In this document: positions 35,518 through 60,213 of the stretch, one piece after another
Layout: every line of letters starts with the position of its first letter
Numbering within the stretch: the first letter of the stretch is position 1
DNA from: Paracentrotus lividus
Lineage: Eukaryota; Echinodermata; Echinoidea; Camarodonta; Echinidae
NCBI GenBank assembly: GCA_940671915.1
Contig: CALNVZ010003426.1
Location: 21,706,532-21,770,531, forward strand
Direction: 5' to 3'
DNA: 64,000 nucleotides
Notes under the pieces: generated by a model
Told to the model about the DNA's origin: nothing
The model's database searches: none
What the model saw: only the letters and a program-made list of their open reading frames with translations
Made by a program: the position numbers and the translations under genes

Positions 35518-36042
35518 CAGTGCATCCCAGATAAAAGTATACCCAAGTTTGAGAGCCTCATATTAAAATTGTATAACTTATGTGTAATTAATTTTAATTT
35601 CATGGCAAAGAGTAACTCATATTCTATCTAATGATACCAAAATCATACCGATACTGTTATGGATGACTGAACACTTGAGTGTTTAAAAACATTGGTCAAA
35701 AGTGATCTGTACCAAGTTGTCTGAGAAGCAGCCCTGGCTTTCTGATCATTCATTGTTTGTTTCAGGTCAACCTTCCTGAGTCCATTCATTAGGCACAAAG
35801 GATTACTTGATCTTTTGAAATGCGAGGGCTGCTTTTGCTCAAACTTGGGACAGGGCACTTTTTACTCTTGTTTTTTAAAGCCCAACTGCTTAGTCATCCG
35901 TCACAACATAGGTATAAGTTTGGTATCATTGAAAAGAATATGAGTTGCTCTTTATCATGATATATATTTCAAGGTCACACAAGCTATAATATTTTAATAT
36001 GAGGCTCTCAAAGTTGGGTATACTTTTTTCTGGGACGCACTG
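35518..36042. mobile_element. Mariner-like MITE with long TIRs, 525 bp
   Basis: The ends CAGTGCATCCCAGATAAAAG and (inverse) CAGTGCGTCCCAGAAAAAAG are followed by TATACCCAA and GAGAGCCTCATATTAAAA, and TA flanks both sides. The arms extend past 100 bp. No transposase. Confidence 0.85.
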
Positions 36043-38030
36043 TATAGAGAGTATTTATAGTCTACTTCCATTGTAATGAGCCTGGTTATGCAAAGATTTT
36101 GTTATGAGGCAGTTCTCCTATTCTTGATATGATTGCAGCATTATTAAAAGGGAATATTTAGAAAGTTTATTTGTGCCAAATATATAATAAAAATTTAATT
36201 GTCTAAAGTTGAAGCTTTTTAAACAAGCAAGCATACACAGTGACCTAGAGATACAAAAAATGTATCACACATGGCCTCATAAAAGACCTGACATTATCAT
36301 TTTTTTTAATGTGATAATTAGTGATATATGCAATGGAGCAAAAAGTTATGAAATCTCTAAAGATATCAATTTTTATCATTTCCTAAATTTAAGGATTGCT
36401 TGTTTAAATTTTGTGTATTATATGTATAGAGAGCAGCTTATAAAAATTAAATACTGTAAAAAATCTGAAATATTTTTCAGAAAAATGTGTACAGTATAGA
36501 GACATTCCTGTTATGTACATTTTACATGTAAGTTTTGAAGTGTACAGTATTGTTATAATTAGTGGATTTGTATTATACAACTGTGAGAAAACATGAATCT
36601 GACATATATTCCTATGTAAGTGTAACAAAATGTCTCTAAATTAAATTTAATGGTTGTAGTAGCCTATATGAAAATCCATTTTGTGTGTTGCTTCTTCTTT
36701 TAATATTGGGAAGTCAGTAAACAGCAGTTATAGTCCTCTTCTGTTATGTTGAGCAGATGCATGATGAGGTAATTTACCTGCTTTCAATTTTAAACAATTG
36801 GCCATGTGTCACAAGTTGGGGTATTGTAAAAGGGTGGAGGCGTTACATTTTGGAGGGAAAATTATCACATTTTTTCACATAGCATGAAAATGATGTACAG
36901 TCATAAGCTGTGCAATAATTCATATTGTAGATAATTTATCAGGCTACATGTCTGTGAAGGTTCAGCTTCTTTATGCTCATAGTTTTAATACAAAGATACT
37001 TTTAGTGGAGTAGGGTAAGGGGTGGAGGATCCTACGGTGGAGGATCCTACGGTGGAGGCACGTGTTAAAGCATAGGGAATTCCCATTTTTGTTACTTTCT
37101 TATTGTTTGCTGCGTTATATCTTTGCAGCCAATTGGTCTTATGGGTTGAGTGATATATCATTCTCTTGGGAATTTATGTGGTTCTAGATAAATGTGAAGA
37201 AGATTTTTAAAAATTAATTAAATCAATTAATTAATCAATTAAAACATACTTAATGCACACATCCTCATAGACAATGCATTGCAGGCATCAAAACTTGTCA
37301 CATGCAATTTTATAACAATAATTGTCATTTTTCGCCATTTTCTTTGCATGCATGTAAATACACAATTAATTCGAAACATATTACTTGCAATAAACTTTGC
37401 TTGAGTTGTAATCCAAGTGTAATAGACAGGATTTATGCCCTTTTTTGCACTATTTTTTCTTCGTTTTTGACACCCTGTAGCGCGGATAGAAAAAATAATT
37501 TTGTATTACAAGTTTATATTTTTAAGAAGTACAGCGTCTTATTTACACAATCCACTATGATTCATTTCATTTGGTGAAAAGATTAAGAAATTATTCGCCG
37601 GTAAAATTGTGAAGTTTTTCAAACCATTTTTCCTGTAACACTCTGTATAGCTTTTATGACACATTATACAGGCACAAAAATATGTTAATCATCCTCCTTT
37701 CACTCTCTGCTTTCAATATACATGTATATATACTTTTATACATGTCTGACTTACTACTAAACTAGAGATGTTTGATTGTGTGACAATGTACATTTCTACA
37801 TTTTTTTTGACATGTAACGCATTTTCCACCCAACTCATGACATGTGGCCAATTCTGTATAAACCTGTGTTCAGTGCCTTCAGTGGTTTTGTCCTGAGCAC
37901 CTCGTTACAACAGGAGTGTACTGTATCTTAGTGTGACTTCTTAAAGCTGTTGATGTCATTGTTTTTTTTGGTTTTTTTCACAGCATGTTTCAGTGACCTG
38001 CTGAATGTATCTCCTCTGTTAAGGGTCCTA
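36043..38030. other. AT-rich intergenic segment
   Basis: A 16-bp unit GGTGGAGGATCCTACG is repeated two to three times at about 37019-37060. Phrases like CACCCTGTAGCG (37470) and ACACTCTGTATAGC (37638) look like worn mariner ends but could not be paired. No gene seen. Confidence 0.55.
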
Positions 38031-38034
38031 TTTT

Positions 38035-38056
38035 ACTACTTGCAAGTTTTCAATTT

Positions 38057-38087
<31 letters not shown>

Positions 38088-38424
38088 CACTATGTTTCAT
38101 TAAACTGCTATCTCCTCTGCTAAAGATCCTAAAATCTCACTATCCAAGAGTTGGGTTTTTAAATATGAGAGACGTAGCTTTGACCAGCTCACAACTGGGA
38201 AGAATCTTAAAAAGCATGACATTTTTAAAAGACTTTTCTTTGATCTTGCGACAACTCCCTGGAGACATCGCAGCAAGTCTCTGCGACTTCAGAGACTCCT
38301 AATAATCTCAGACCCTTCTCATGGCCAGTGAGATTCTGGGATCTTTAGCAGAGTAGATAACAGTATAACTGTTAGTGCAAAACAAAAAGAGAAGAAAAAT
38401 GAAATTGAAAACTTGCAAGTAGTT
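38035..38424. mobile_element. TIR element, 390 bp
   Basis: CTACTTGCAAGTTTTCAATT at the left is exactly inverted at the right (38405-38424), and a second inner pair CTCTGCTAAAGATCC and GGATCTTTAGCAGAG continues the arms to more than 90 bp. A T run (38058-38083) and the matching A-rich side interrupt the stem. Confidence 0.75.
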
Positions 38425-38955
38425 GGTTTTCTACCCCATAAACCCCAAAACTTGGAAAAGGTAGGTTTTGTACTCTTCACCCTCAAAGGATCGCAACTTT
38501 GTGACCCATGTTGATTCAAGCAAAGGTGTCAAATTAAAACTGATGAGCAATTTTGTATTTCAGCAAAAAAAAATCCCAATAATAAAACATGGATTTATGA
38601 TATAGCTTACATTTGTACTTCATTTACCTGTTTTTTTAGGAACACCCTGTATAGCATCGTAATTTAATGGGTCTTGATCACCTTGTTGTAATGGAAGTGG
38701 ACTCTACCTGTGACCTATTGTTTTCTTGCTATTTCTACATCCACTGAACAGAAACTGAACAGTTTTAAAGTTATATAAAAAAAAACAATTCAAATAAAAT
38801 GTGAAGACCAAAAGATAGAAAAAGCCTGGAATTCTATTTGAATTAATGTAGTGTACACCTACAAGTAATATATCCTCTATAGAAGTTGTTGTGTTTCCAA
38901 ATTCACGAGTCAAAGAACAAACACTAATTGAAAACCATACAAAAAATCTAACACA

Positions 38956-39245
38956 CAGGGTTTCCCAGATAAAGTGGATCCTGGATGGTCAGTCATTTTT
39001 CTCTCAAGCAAATAATGAAATATTCTAAAGTTCAAATGTTCTTTTTTCTTGTGACACCAAATTCAATACTAAAGAGACAATTAATTTTTTTTTCTCATAT
39101 GTGCATGGCATTTCAAAATGCACTTGATGCCAAAGGAAAGAAGGTTGAAATTTAAAATGCTCCACTTCATATTTCATTAGTTGCTTGCTTCCACCAAGAA
39201 AAATGACTACCCATTTGGATTCCGCTTTTCTTCTGGGACACACTG
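38956..39245. mobile_element. Mariner-like MITE, 290 bp
   Basis: The right end inverse CAGTGTGTCCCAGAAGAAAA and the left end CAGGGTTTCCCAGATAAA are worn TIRs, followed in both arms by GGATCC-like and AGTCATTTTTCT sequence. The CAGTG-N-GTCCCAG terminus resembles the 35518-36042 element. Confidence 0.7.
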
Positions 39246-39791
39246 TATAATTGGATACAGTAGTTGCTCTCACATTCCCTCATAATCACAGCACAGAAAC
39301 AAATGATGAAATAAAAACTACATTAACCCTTTGATATAAAGAGGCTTGTTGCTTTCAATTCAAATTCAATAAAAAAATATATCATCATTCAACTCAAAAT
39401 AATTCAGACAATAATTTTGTAATGAAATTACAAATCTGGCAACAATGGAAACAAGCCTGCTCTCTGAGTATAAATACATATAAATCATGGTGGTTTATAT
39501 AAAAACATACAAAACAATATTATGTTCGACTACAATTACTACTAACAAGATTAAGAACATGTGGGACCTTCACTTTACAAGATGTGCATACAAATCAAAC
39601 CCAACAAGTATTTGGAAAAGTGCCATTTACGTGAACAGTTTGCTTCAAATAGTACAGGAATGTGTGATTCTTAATGAAAATGTAAAATTCATAACTGGGC
39701 CGCTGGCAAATCTCAGCTGTGACAGTAATTGTTTGGGTTAAACATTTAGAATATGATGAATTTGATCACTCCAAATATGGCAGACCATTAA

Positions 39792-39863
39792 CCCTCTTTG
39801 TGCTATTCTTAGAAAAGGTGAGTGAAAATCATGTAGCCATATGGCTACAAAGCACAAAGAGGG
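39792..39863. mobile_element. Tiny piggyBac-like palindrome, 72 bp
   Basis: CCCTCTTTGTGCT and AGCACAAAGAGGG are perfect inverted ends flanked by TTAA on both sides (39788-39791, 39864-39867), the piggyBac target. The centre has GTAGCCATATGGCTAC, so nearly the whole element folds. Confidence 0.75.
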
Positions 39864-40144
39864 TTAAGGGGAACACATTTTCAGTGTACATGTATCTCTC
39901 AAACAGAGGATATTTGGATTTATGACTATTTAATTTGTGGGAAGATTGCTTTCAAACCATTGTTTTTGTCTTGCGAAAATAAAACACTGTATCTTCCCTC
40001 TAAAACAAAATAACTGAAGAGTAAGTAGCTTTGAAAGAAATAATATGAAGCTACTTACATTATCTTAATCACATGCATAAATACATTGTATATCCCAATT
40101 GATATGTATGTTCTGAATAAGCATCTTTACATACATTCTCTCTT

Positions 40145-40201
40145 GAGAGCCAAAAGGGAATTAACTATGGAAAAATATCATGTAATGCCCTTCTGACTCT
40201 C
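40145..40201. repeat. Short palindromic element, copy 2 of 4
   Basis: GAGAGCCAAAAGGG pairs with CCCTTCTGACTCTC around ATTAACT...TAAT. Same family as 29374, 40345 and 45253. Confidence 0.75.
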
Positions 40202-40344
40202 ATTGGACACAGTTTTCATGTAATGTAACAAACATCAAAATATACATACCTACAATGTACTAGGCTACTGTAAAATGTCAAAGGTCATACATGTATCCCA
40301 TTACAGTACTGTATGAATGGACAATAACTACTGTGAATGTCATT

Positions 40345-40408
40345 GAGAGCCAGAAGGCTGTAAACTCATCTATGTTCAGGTACATTCATCAACACCCTTC
40401 TAGCTCTC
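40345..40408. repeat. Short palindromic element, copy 3 of 4
   Basis: GAGAGCCAGAAGG pairs with CCCTTCTAGCTCTC around a 37-base centre. It is 144 bp from copy 2. Confidence 0.75.
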
Positions 40409-41134
40409 ACAAGGCAATATGTGTATTTCTACATAGTTACATTAAAGTATAAAACAAAATGTCTCCAGCAAAAGAGAGAGTTGTAAAAAGACGCTCATGA
40501 TATAAACCTGTATCTGCCTAATTTACCCATGCAAGTGTGTGCATGTAAAATTAGCATACATATAATGTACAATGTACAAATATATGAAGGTAAATTGACA
40601 TTCTGAATTTTCTGACAGAGAAATGGATAGTACTAAGAATATAGTTCAAACCACAGTCAGATGTAATGAGTCATGTGCGTCCAATAAGATTTGATGCATA
40701 ATCACAGCTTTAGCAGTGCAGAGTTTCTAATTGGTGCATGTAACATCCCCTATGGGCAAGGTGCCCCCATCTAGTGGTACCCCTGTGTACTAGTCAAAAC
40801 AAGTCATGAGGATAAAAGGCTATGATATGCATTTAAAAATGAACTTTACAAGGCTAGAAATGATTAAAATATCAAGATATACATTTAGCATCATTTCAAT
40901 TTTATGAACCTTAGAAAAGCGAGAACGACAGGGCAATGGATAAAATAATTTGTTCAAATCCTGAATACATTTGTAGCTTCCTTTACGATACCATTAGGGA
41001 GAATTATGTGCTTAGCGTATACAGTGTAGTTGGAAAGATATAAAGATTACAAAGTCAATTTGGATTACATGCACATGTACTTGTATTGTTGCAGCTGACT
41101 ATTGAATTGATTATGAAATATATATATATATATA

Positions 41135-42118
41135 CACTGTTCGTCATAAAGGTGGAATATTTTTTTTTGGCTAAAGCGACATTATGTTGCTCCGTTATTA
41201 ATTTCTTGAATGTGTTTGTCACCGCTTTCACTTTCCCTGATCCTGTGTATATCTTGGACGTTCCCTCAACCCTTCCCGGGGATTTTTCTTCAAAAAGTTG
41301 GTCACCCCCAGAAGATGGCCATTTTCGTCATTTTTTCTTATTTTTGGGGCCCTTTTTTGTTCACGCGACCCACCAAGGCCCCCTTAGTCCTACCCCAAGG
41401 AAACACGTCTGAAGTGGAGATTTGTTATTGTTCTTTAAACTAAATCTAGATTTATGGTTACAGGCTCGACTCTTTTGTCTAGGGGAGGGGTCAAAATTTA
41501 TTTTGATTAGGGTTCAATATTCATTTTATTCATTTTTACACCATGGAAATTTCTATCTTCCCTAAACTGTATTGTCAAATCTCAACCAAACATAAATCAA
41601 AATAAAATATTATCAATAATGACTATTTACAGCCTTGTCATCAAGGCTAAACAAAGTTTAAGGGGAAAATGATGATATTTAAGGGTTAAAGGTGGTTTTT
41701 CATTTCTTTTGTTTTCAGCATAAAGATGGAATAAAATATTGCGAATTTTCACCAATCTCGTTTTTTACTTCAACCCCTCCCCTAGACAAGAGACCTTAGC
41801 CTGTCCCCAGAAATATATATTTAACGTAAAGAACAATATAAAACAATACACCTCAGTCGCGTTTCCTGGGGGTAGGCCTGAGGGGGGCTTGTACAAAAAG
41901 GGGCCCCAAAATGAGAAAAAATGACAAAAATGGGCATCACGGGGGTTGACAAAACTTTTTTGGAAAAAGGTCTACGTGAAGGGTTGGGAGAATGTCCAAG
42001 ATATAGCCAGGGTCCCAAAAAGTAAAAGCAGGGACAAACATATTCAAGAAATTAAAGTCAGAGCAAAACCATGTCGCTATAGCGGCAAAAAAATATTCCA
42101 CCTTTATGACGGACAGTG
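41135..42118. mobile_element. Fold-back element, 984 bp, arms of about 350 bp
   Basis: CACTGTTCGTCATAAAGGTG at the left is matched by the inverse of CACCTTTATGACGGACAGTG at the right, with TA on both sides. The arms stay alignable to GTCTAGGGGAGGGG (41479) against CCCCTCCCCTAGAC (41775). The centre of about 270 bp is AT-rich. No transposase domain; the open frames in the arms are mirror images of each other. Confidence 0.85.
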
Positions 42119-44160
42119 TATATATACATTTGCTAACAGACTAATGGGAACATTAGACTTGAAATTACAAAAATCACCCCCTTTCCCCGGAAATTGTAAC
42201 CTTCAAAAGCAAACAAAGTACTTTAGAAAACAGCATCAAAGGCACATATACAGTTGTACATCTGAGTTGAATACAAATTTGATTTTCATAAAATTTGAAA
42301 TAGAAAAAGTACTATAAATTTTAAGCAATTTGATTTCTAGAGTACTGTTTTCATTTTTTTCTAAAGGTACAGTACTGCTACATGTATGTTTACTTGTATA
42401 AGGCAATCAGTAGAAACACTAAATGATTTTTTTTTATTGAAGAGTTAATCTTATAAAAGACTTGAACTATGAAAAGCCAAATTACTGCTTTTCCCATAAT
42501 CTCAATTAAATTGTTGCTGAAATTTCTTTAACATTCAAAATGTTTATTAATAAAAATAAGTTTGTACATTTAAGGTTGTTCATAACATACAAACAACTCT
42601 GCGAAACACACCCCTGGTCCCTATTCTTAAACAGAGTTGTAATTAATAGACAAAAAATATACTCAACCTATTGCAACAGTTAAGTTACAATCCGCTATCC
42701 AATACCTACAACGCTATGAATGCTTCCACTTTTGATCGTGACTGATCTTGCATTCCTAAATAACACACAGCTCTGGGTGGATGAATCAAAATGCTGTTTA
42801 GATATAAAATATATATGTATATACATTTTATAATGCTTACAAGGAAAATTATATCTAAAATATATGACTAGACAAACAAGTATCAAAACATTAATATACA
42901 TATTGTATTGAGTTCATATACATCAAATGTACACAAAATTTCTATCCCACTAAATATACATACAAATCTATAGCACCCAAATTATATAATCAAAGACACC
43001 GAGTTAATTACAAACAATACAGACATTCTTTAAAATATCTCAAAATTTCCAACTTGTCATATTGTCACAGAAATTGTCACAGAAATTTTCATCATTTGAG
43101 ATGAATCTGCATCTCCATCTCAAATTGGCACTGAATAAGATATTTTGTACAACCTCTTTTCACAAATATGTTTTACTTTTTTTTCACAGAATGTTATTTA
43201 ATGACAGTTACATAATGTGCAACGAAATAATTGCCAATCTGCTCTTGGACACAGTGATTTTGAATTCCCCAATCCATTGCTAATAATAGAGATTTTAAAG
43301 GTTATTTCACGCAAACTAAATGTAGGCCTACATGTGTTCTTGAATAAGCGAATGTTCTGTAACATAAAAGAGATAAATAGTTGTCATTGATACATTGTAT
43401 TTGGTACCTCTTTCTGCTTATGAGTAATTTGTCACTTATAATATTCATGATTAAAATATAATGCATTAAAAAAAAATGCATTAAAAAAAAATGAATTAAT
43501 AAAATAAAGTCTAACACTGAGTAAAAGCCCTTATAGCTCTGAACATACAACATGAAAGGCACTGATTAATGTAATTTCACACTCAACTGTATAAATGCTT
43601 TGTACAAATGATTGTAGACCTTCACATTTGAATCCTGAATAAATAATTCTTAATCACAGATAATACATTTATCATACAAAACAAATCACACAATTTTAGC
43701 ACATGTACACAAACATCATAGTACAGTGAAAGCCTTGGAAATTGAGCTCCATTTTCAAAGTAGTACCTGAGGTTTTCTCAGATATATAGGATGGGAATGA
43801 CAAGTATTTTCATCTAAAACTTTGTTCATCTCAATGTACAATGTAGATAGCACAATTTGATCTCAGATATGTAGCCACAGATGACTGAAATTTCATTAAA
43901 GCATCGTCAGTCCTTAGTCATTCACTCGGCACGAAAGACCATAATTTATAATATGATATTAAATTGTACATGTACCATAGAAGTTAATAATAATGAAAGA
44001 CTTCAGAATTTTAAGTCATAATTTCAAGGTACATTGTATCTTCCAAATATAACCCAGACTGATCTGGGGAAAATAGATAATCTCATAAATATTTCATTCA
44101 AAAATTAATAATATTTCATTCGGTGTTTGTATTTCTTTTTCACATCACTGCTCATTAGAC
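42119..44160. other. AT-rich segment, nothing supported
   Basis: Both strands show only short frames without similarity. It may be 3' flank or 3' UTR of the minus-strand phosphatase gene. Confidence 0.5.
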
Positions 44161-44162
44161 TT

Positions 44163-44608
44163 CAAGTAGGGGCGTCTTGGGCTTCCGTGGATAATTGGAC
44201 ACCATGGATGCTTACCCAGTAACAGATGTTGTCCATCACCTCAAGTTTTATAACTAACACAAAGACCGTATGTAATGCTCTGTATATTCTGACCATCGCC
44301 AGATTTGGAAAAGTCATCTCATTTTGCCTGATGATATGTGTATTCATATATGTATATAAGTATAAACTGTTTTAATATATTTTATTTTGTATCATGTTCA
44401 AATGCGTGACCACGCCAAATTTCCTTCCTTGGACAAAATAAAGAATTAAATTCATGCCCGAAGCAGGCAAAAGGATTTTATAGTAGAACAGCTTGTTTTG
44501 CTGTGGTCCAGAAATTTAGCTTCAAGACAGCCCTTCCAGCCCTTTTCACAAAGTTTGGGGTCAGCAAATTATGATCAACTCCCCATAAAAGCCCAAGACA
44601 CGCCACTT
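44163..44608. mobile_element. Possible worn TIR element
   Basis: GGGGCGTCTTGGGCTT at 44168 has an imperfect inverse AAGCCCAAGACACGCC at 44590-44605. The length would be about 445 bp. No target duplication was found. Confidence 0.35.
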
Positions 44609-45252
44609 TAACATAGATTTAAACAGTAATCACAAACTAAGTTCAAATGAAGTACGAGTATGAACATTATTTTGAAAAAAAAAACCTTTATTACCATCTC
44701 TTGCAAAGTACAGCTTTGTTACACTTAACACTCTGGGGGCTCTTTTTAGCTTTACAAGATGAATATTAATGAGATGGTGTATTTCATGAGATGACCACAT
44801 ATCTTTCACATACATAATCTTTTTCATGCATATCTGTGTATAAATGTAAAAAGTCCTATATTCACAACATAATTAACAAATAACTATATGGGTCTACAAA
44901 ATGTTTTTTTTGTTGAAAAATCTAGATTATAATCATGCACAAGGCACTGAATATGCTTTTAAGTACTGCATATCAATAATAAAAACCAAGGTACTGATGC
45001 GATAAGTACTTCTCATTCATGGAAATGGTTCCAGACCGTACAAATATACAATAATTGAAATGAAATTAATAAATGCACTACATGTACTTTGACTTTATCT
45101 GATTTCATCTCTCTATAATTGGAGATTTATATTAATATAATTGGAACATATATATATATATTTAAAAGACTGATTTGCAGCATACAATCATTCACTAAGC
45201 TGCATAAGTCTTGATCTCACAAAAGAGAGAAGCAATAAATATACGGTCACTT

Positions 45253-45309
45253 GAGAGCAAGTAGGGCATTAAATCTGGGTAATACGTGAGTAAGCGCCCT
45301 TCTGCCTCC
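45253..45309. repeat. Short palindromic element, copy 4 of 4
   Basis: GAGAGCAAGTAGGGCATTAA pairs with GCGCCCTTCTGCCTCC. It is the most diverged copy. Confidence 0.65.
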
Positions 45310-46745
45310 AAGCAAATGATATGTCAGGCATTCACAATGTAATCCTCTAAAATCCTGACAAATGCCATCATCAGACCAAACCATATTTTTGTATAGATAT
45401 GATCAAACTGTAATAAACATGATGACTTTCGTTTCATTCATTTAGAATTTGAATGGTTTACAATGCCAATAGCTAAAACATGAAATATAAAAAATAATGT
45501 TCCCAATATATTTTATCAGTTTTCTCTCACACACACATACACACCTTCTCATCTGCAAGCTCTTGCACACTAGTTAAAACCATATCATGACCCCATCTGA
45601 GTTGCAAGTCAAATATCTTGATTATTTCTCGGCAACAAGTGCCGAAACATTCACAATCTTTAGCATGTATATAACACATTGCATGAATACATCAATACAT
45701 TTTACAATTATATCACGACATCCTTCACATGATTTCGAGTCCGCATACCATTGTGCACCACCGCAACATATTTCTTTTGTTCATTTTGTATCTTTACTTG
45801 AATGTGCTCTACAGTGCTTTACACAAAGAACATGTAATGATAAATGAAAAAATATAAACTCAGTGCTCTTATAAGATGGCACATATCAAGGTCTTTATAC
45901 CAGGTGACCCTTCCTAAGCATGTGAAGTTTGTGTTGAAAGTCCTTGCGCTATTAAAAGTGCTGTGTGCAGGATGCGCTAGTGTGTCGAAGTCCATGGCAA
46001 ATCAGGTGATTGATTTTTCATATCCATTGAGAAATATGGTCAGGATAGTCTAAATAAACAAAACTTGTGGTGGATACAGAATGATATCTACATTTGAAAG
46101 ATAATGCAATGTTTATGAAAACAATGATACATCAATTACACAAACACATCAATCCATCTACATTTGTAGCTTGTTTTTGCTGAAAAGCTGGAGTAAGATC
46201 TCTTCATCAGCATCAAATTATGTGATTATTCTAGTGCATCGGTTTTCTCTGAAGTCATCTATCCATCTCAGGCTTTATCCGCATCTGCTTCTGGTGCAAG
46301 TTAGAATCCAGATTATGCTGACCCATAAATCACAAATCAATGGGTTATGAACCAAATCAAGTGCTTCAATGATCTACACATTCGTTTATCTGTCATGTTA
46401 CCATAGCAACACACAACTGTAATACACAAGACAACCAGTAGGTACCACTTGGTCATATCCAAAAGTTACACAAACATTTGTTTACAAGTAGTGTTACTAT
46501 AGAAACACACAATTGGAATGCACCGGATAACCCGATCCAAAAGATTCCATTCAACTTCACTTGATTGTATCCAAAAGTTACACAAACATTTGTTTACAAG
46601 TAGTGTTACTATAGAAATACACAATTGGAATGCACTAGACATCCTGATTCAGTAGCTCCCATTCCTGTTCACTTGATTGTATCCAATAGTTCCATAAACA
46701 TTTGTTACCAATACTATTATCATGGCAACGCACAATTGGAATTCC

Positions 46746-59956
<13,211 letters not shown>

Positions 59957-60089
59957 CTGTTCAAGGGTGAAAAACAAATAGATTTAAAATGTAAAAAAAG
60001 TGCAATAATGAAGTAAAATTTTCAAAAAAGCACGAGAATGCAAACACTCGAGTTGGATCATTTGACATTTAGTTTTGATATTAAACATA

Positions 60090-60213
60090 CAGTGGCAGAT
60101 CCAGGAATTCAGGATGGGGGGGGGGGGGGCAATGCCAAAAATTTCTGATTATTTTAACATGTACAGTCCATTAGTGGTTTTTCAAATTATAGGGGGCATG
60201 CGTCTCCTGCCAC
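60090..60213. mobile_element. hAT-like MITE, 124 bp, 8-bp target duplication
   Basis: It starts CAGTGGCAGATCCAGG, carries the family interior in inverse order (TTTTTCAAATTATAGGGGGC) and ends CTGCCAC. TAAACATA flanks it at 60082-60089 and 60214-60221. The 8-bp duplication supports a hAT origin for the family. Confidence 0.8.

Noticed and set aside
36043-39800. A plus-strand gene between the VWA gene and the phosphatase
   Set aside because: The frames are short, AT-rich in composition and overlap MITEs; no splice-consistent set with similarity was found.
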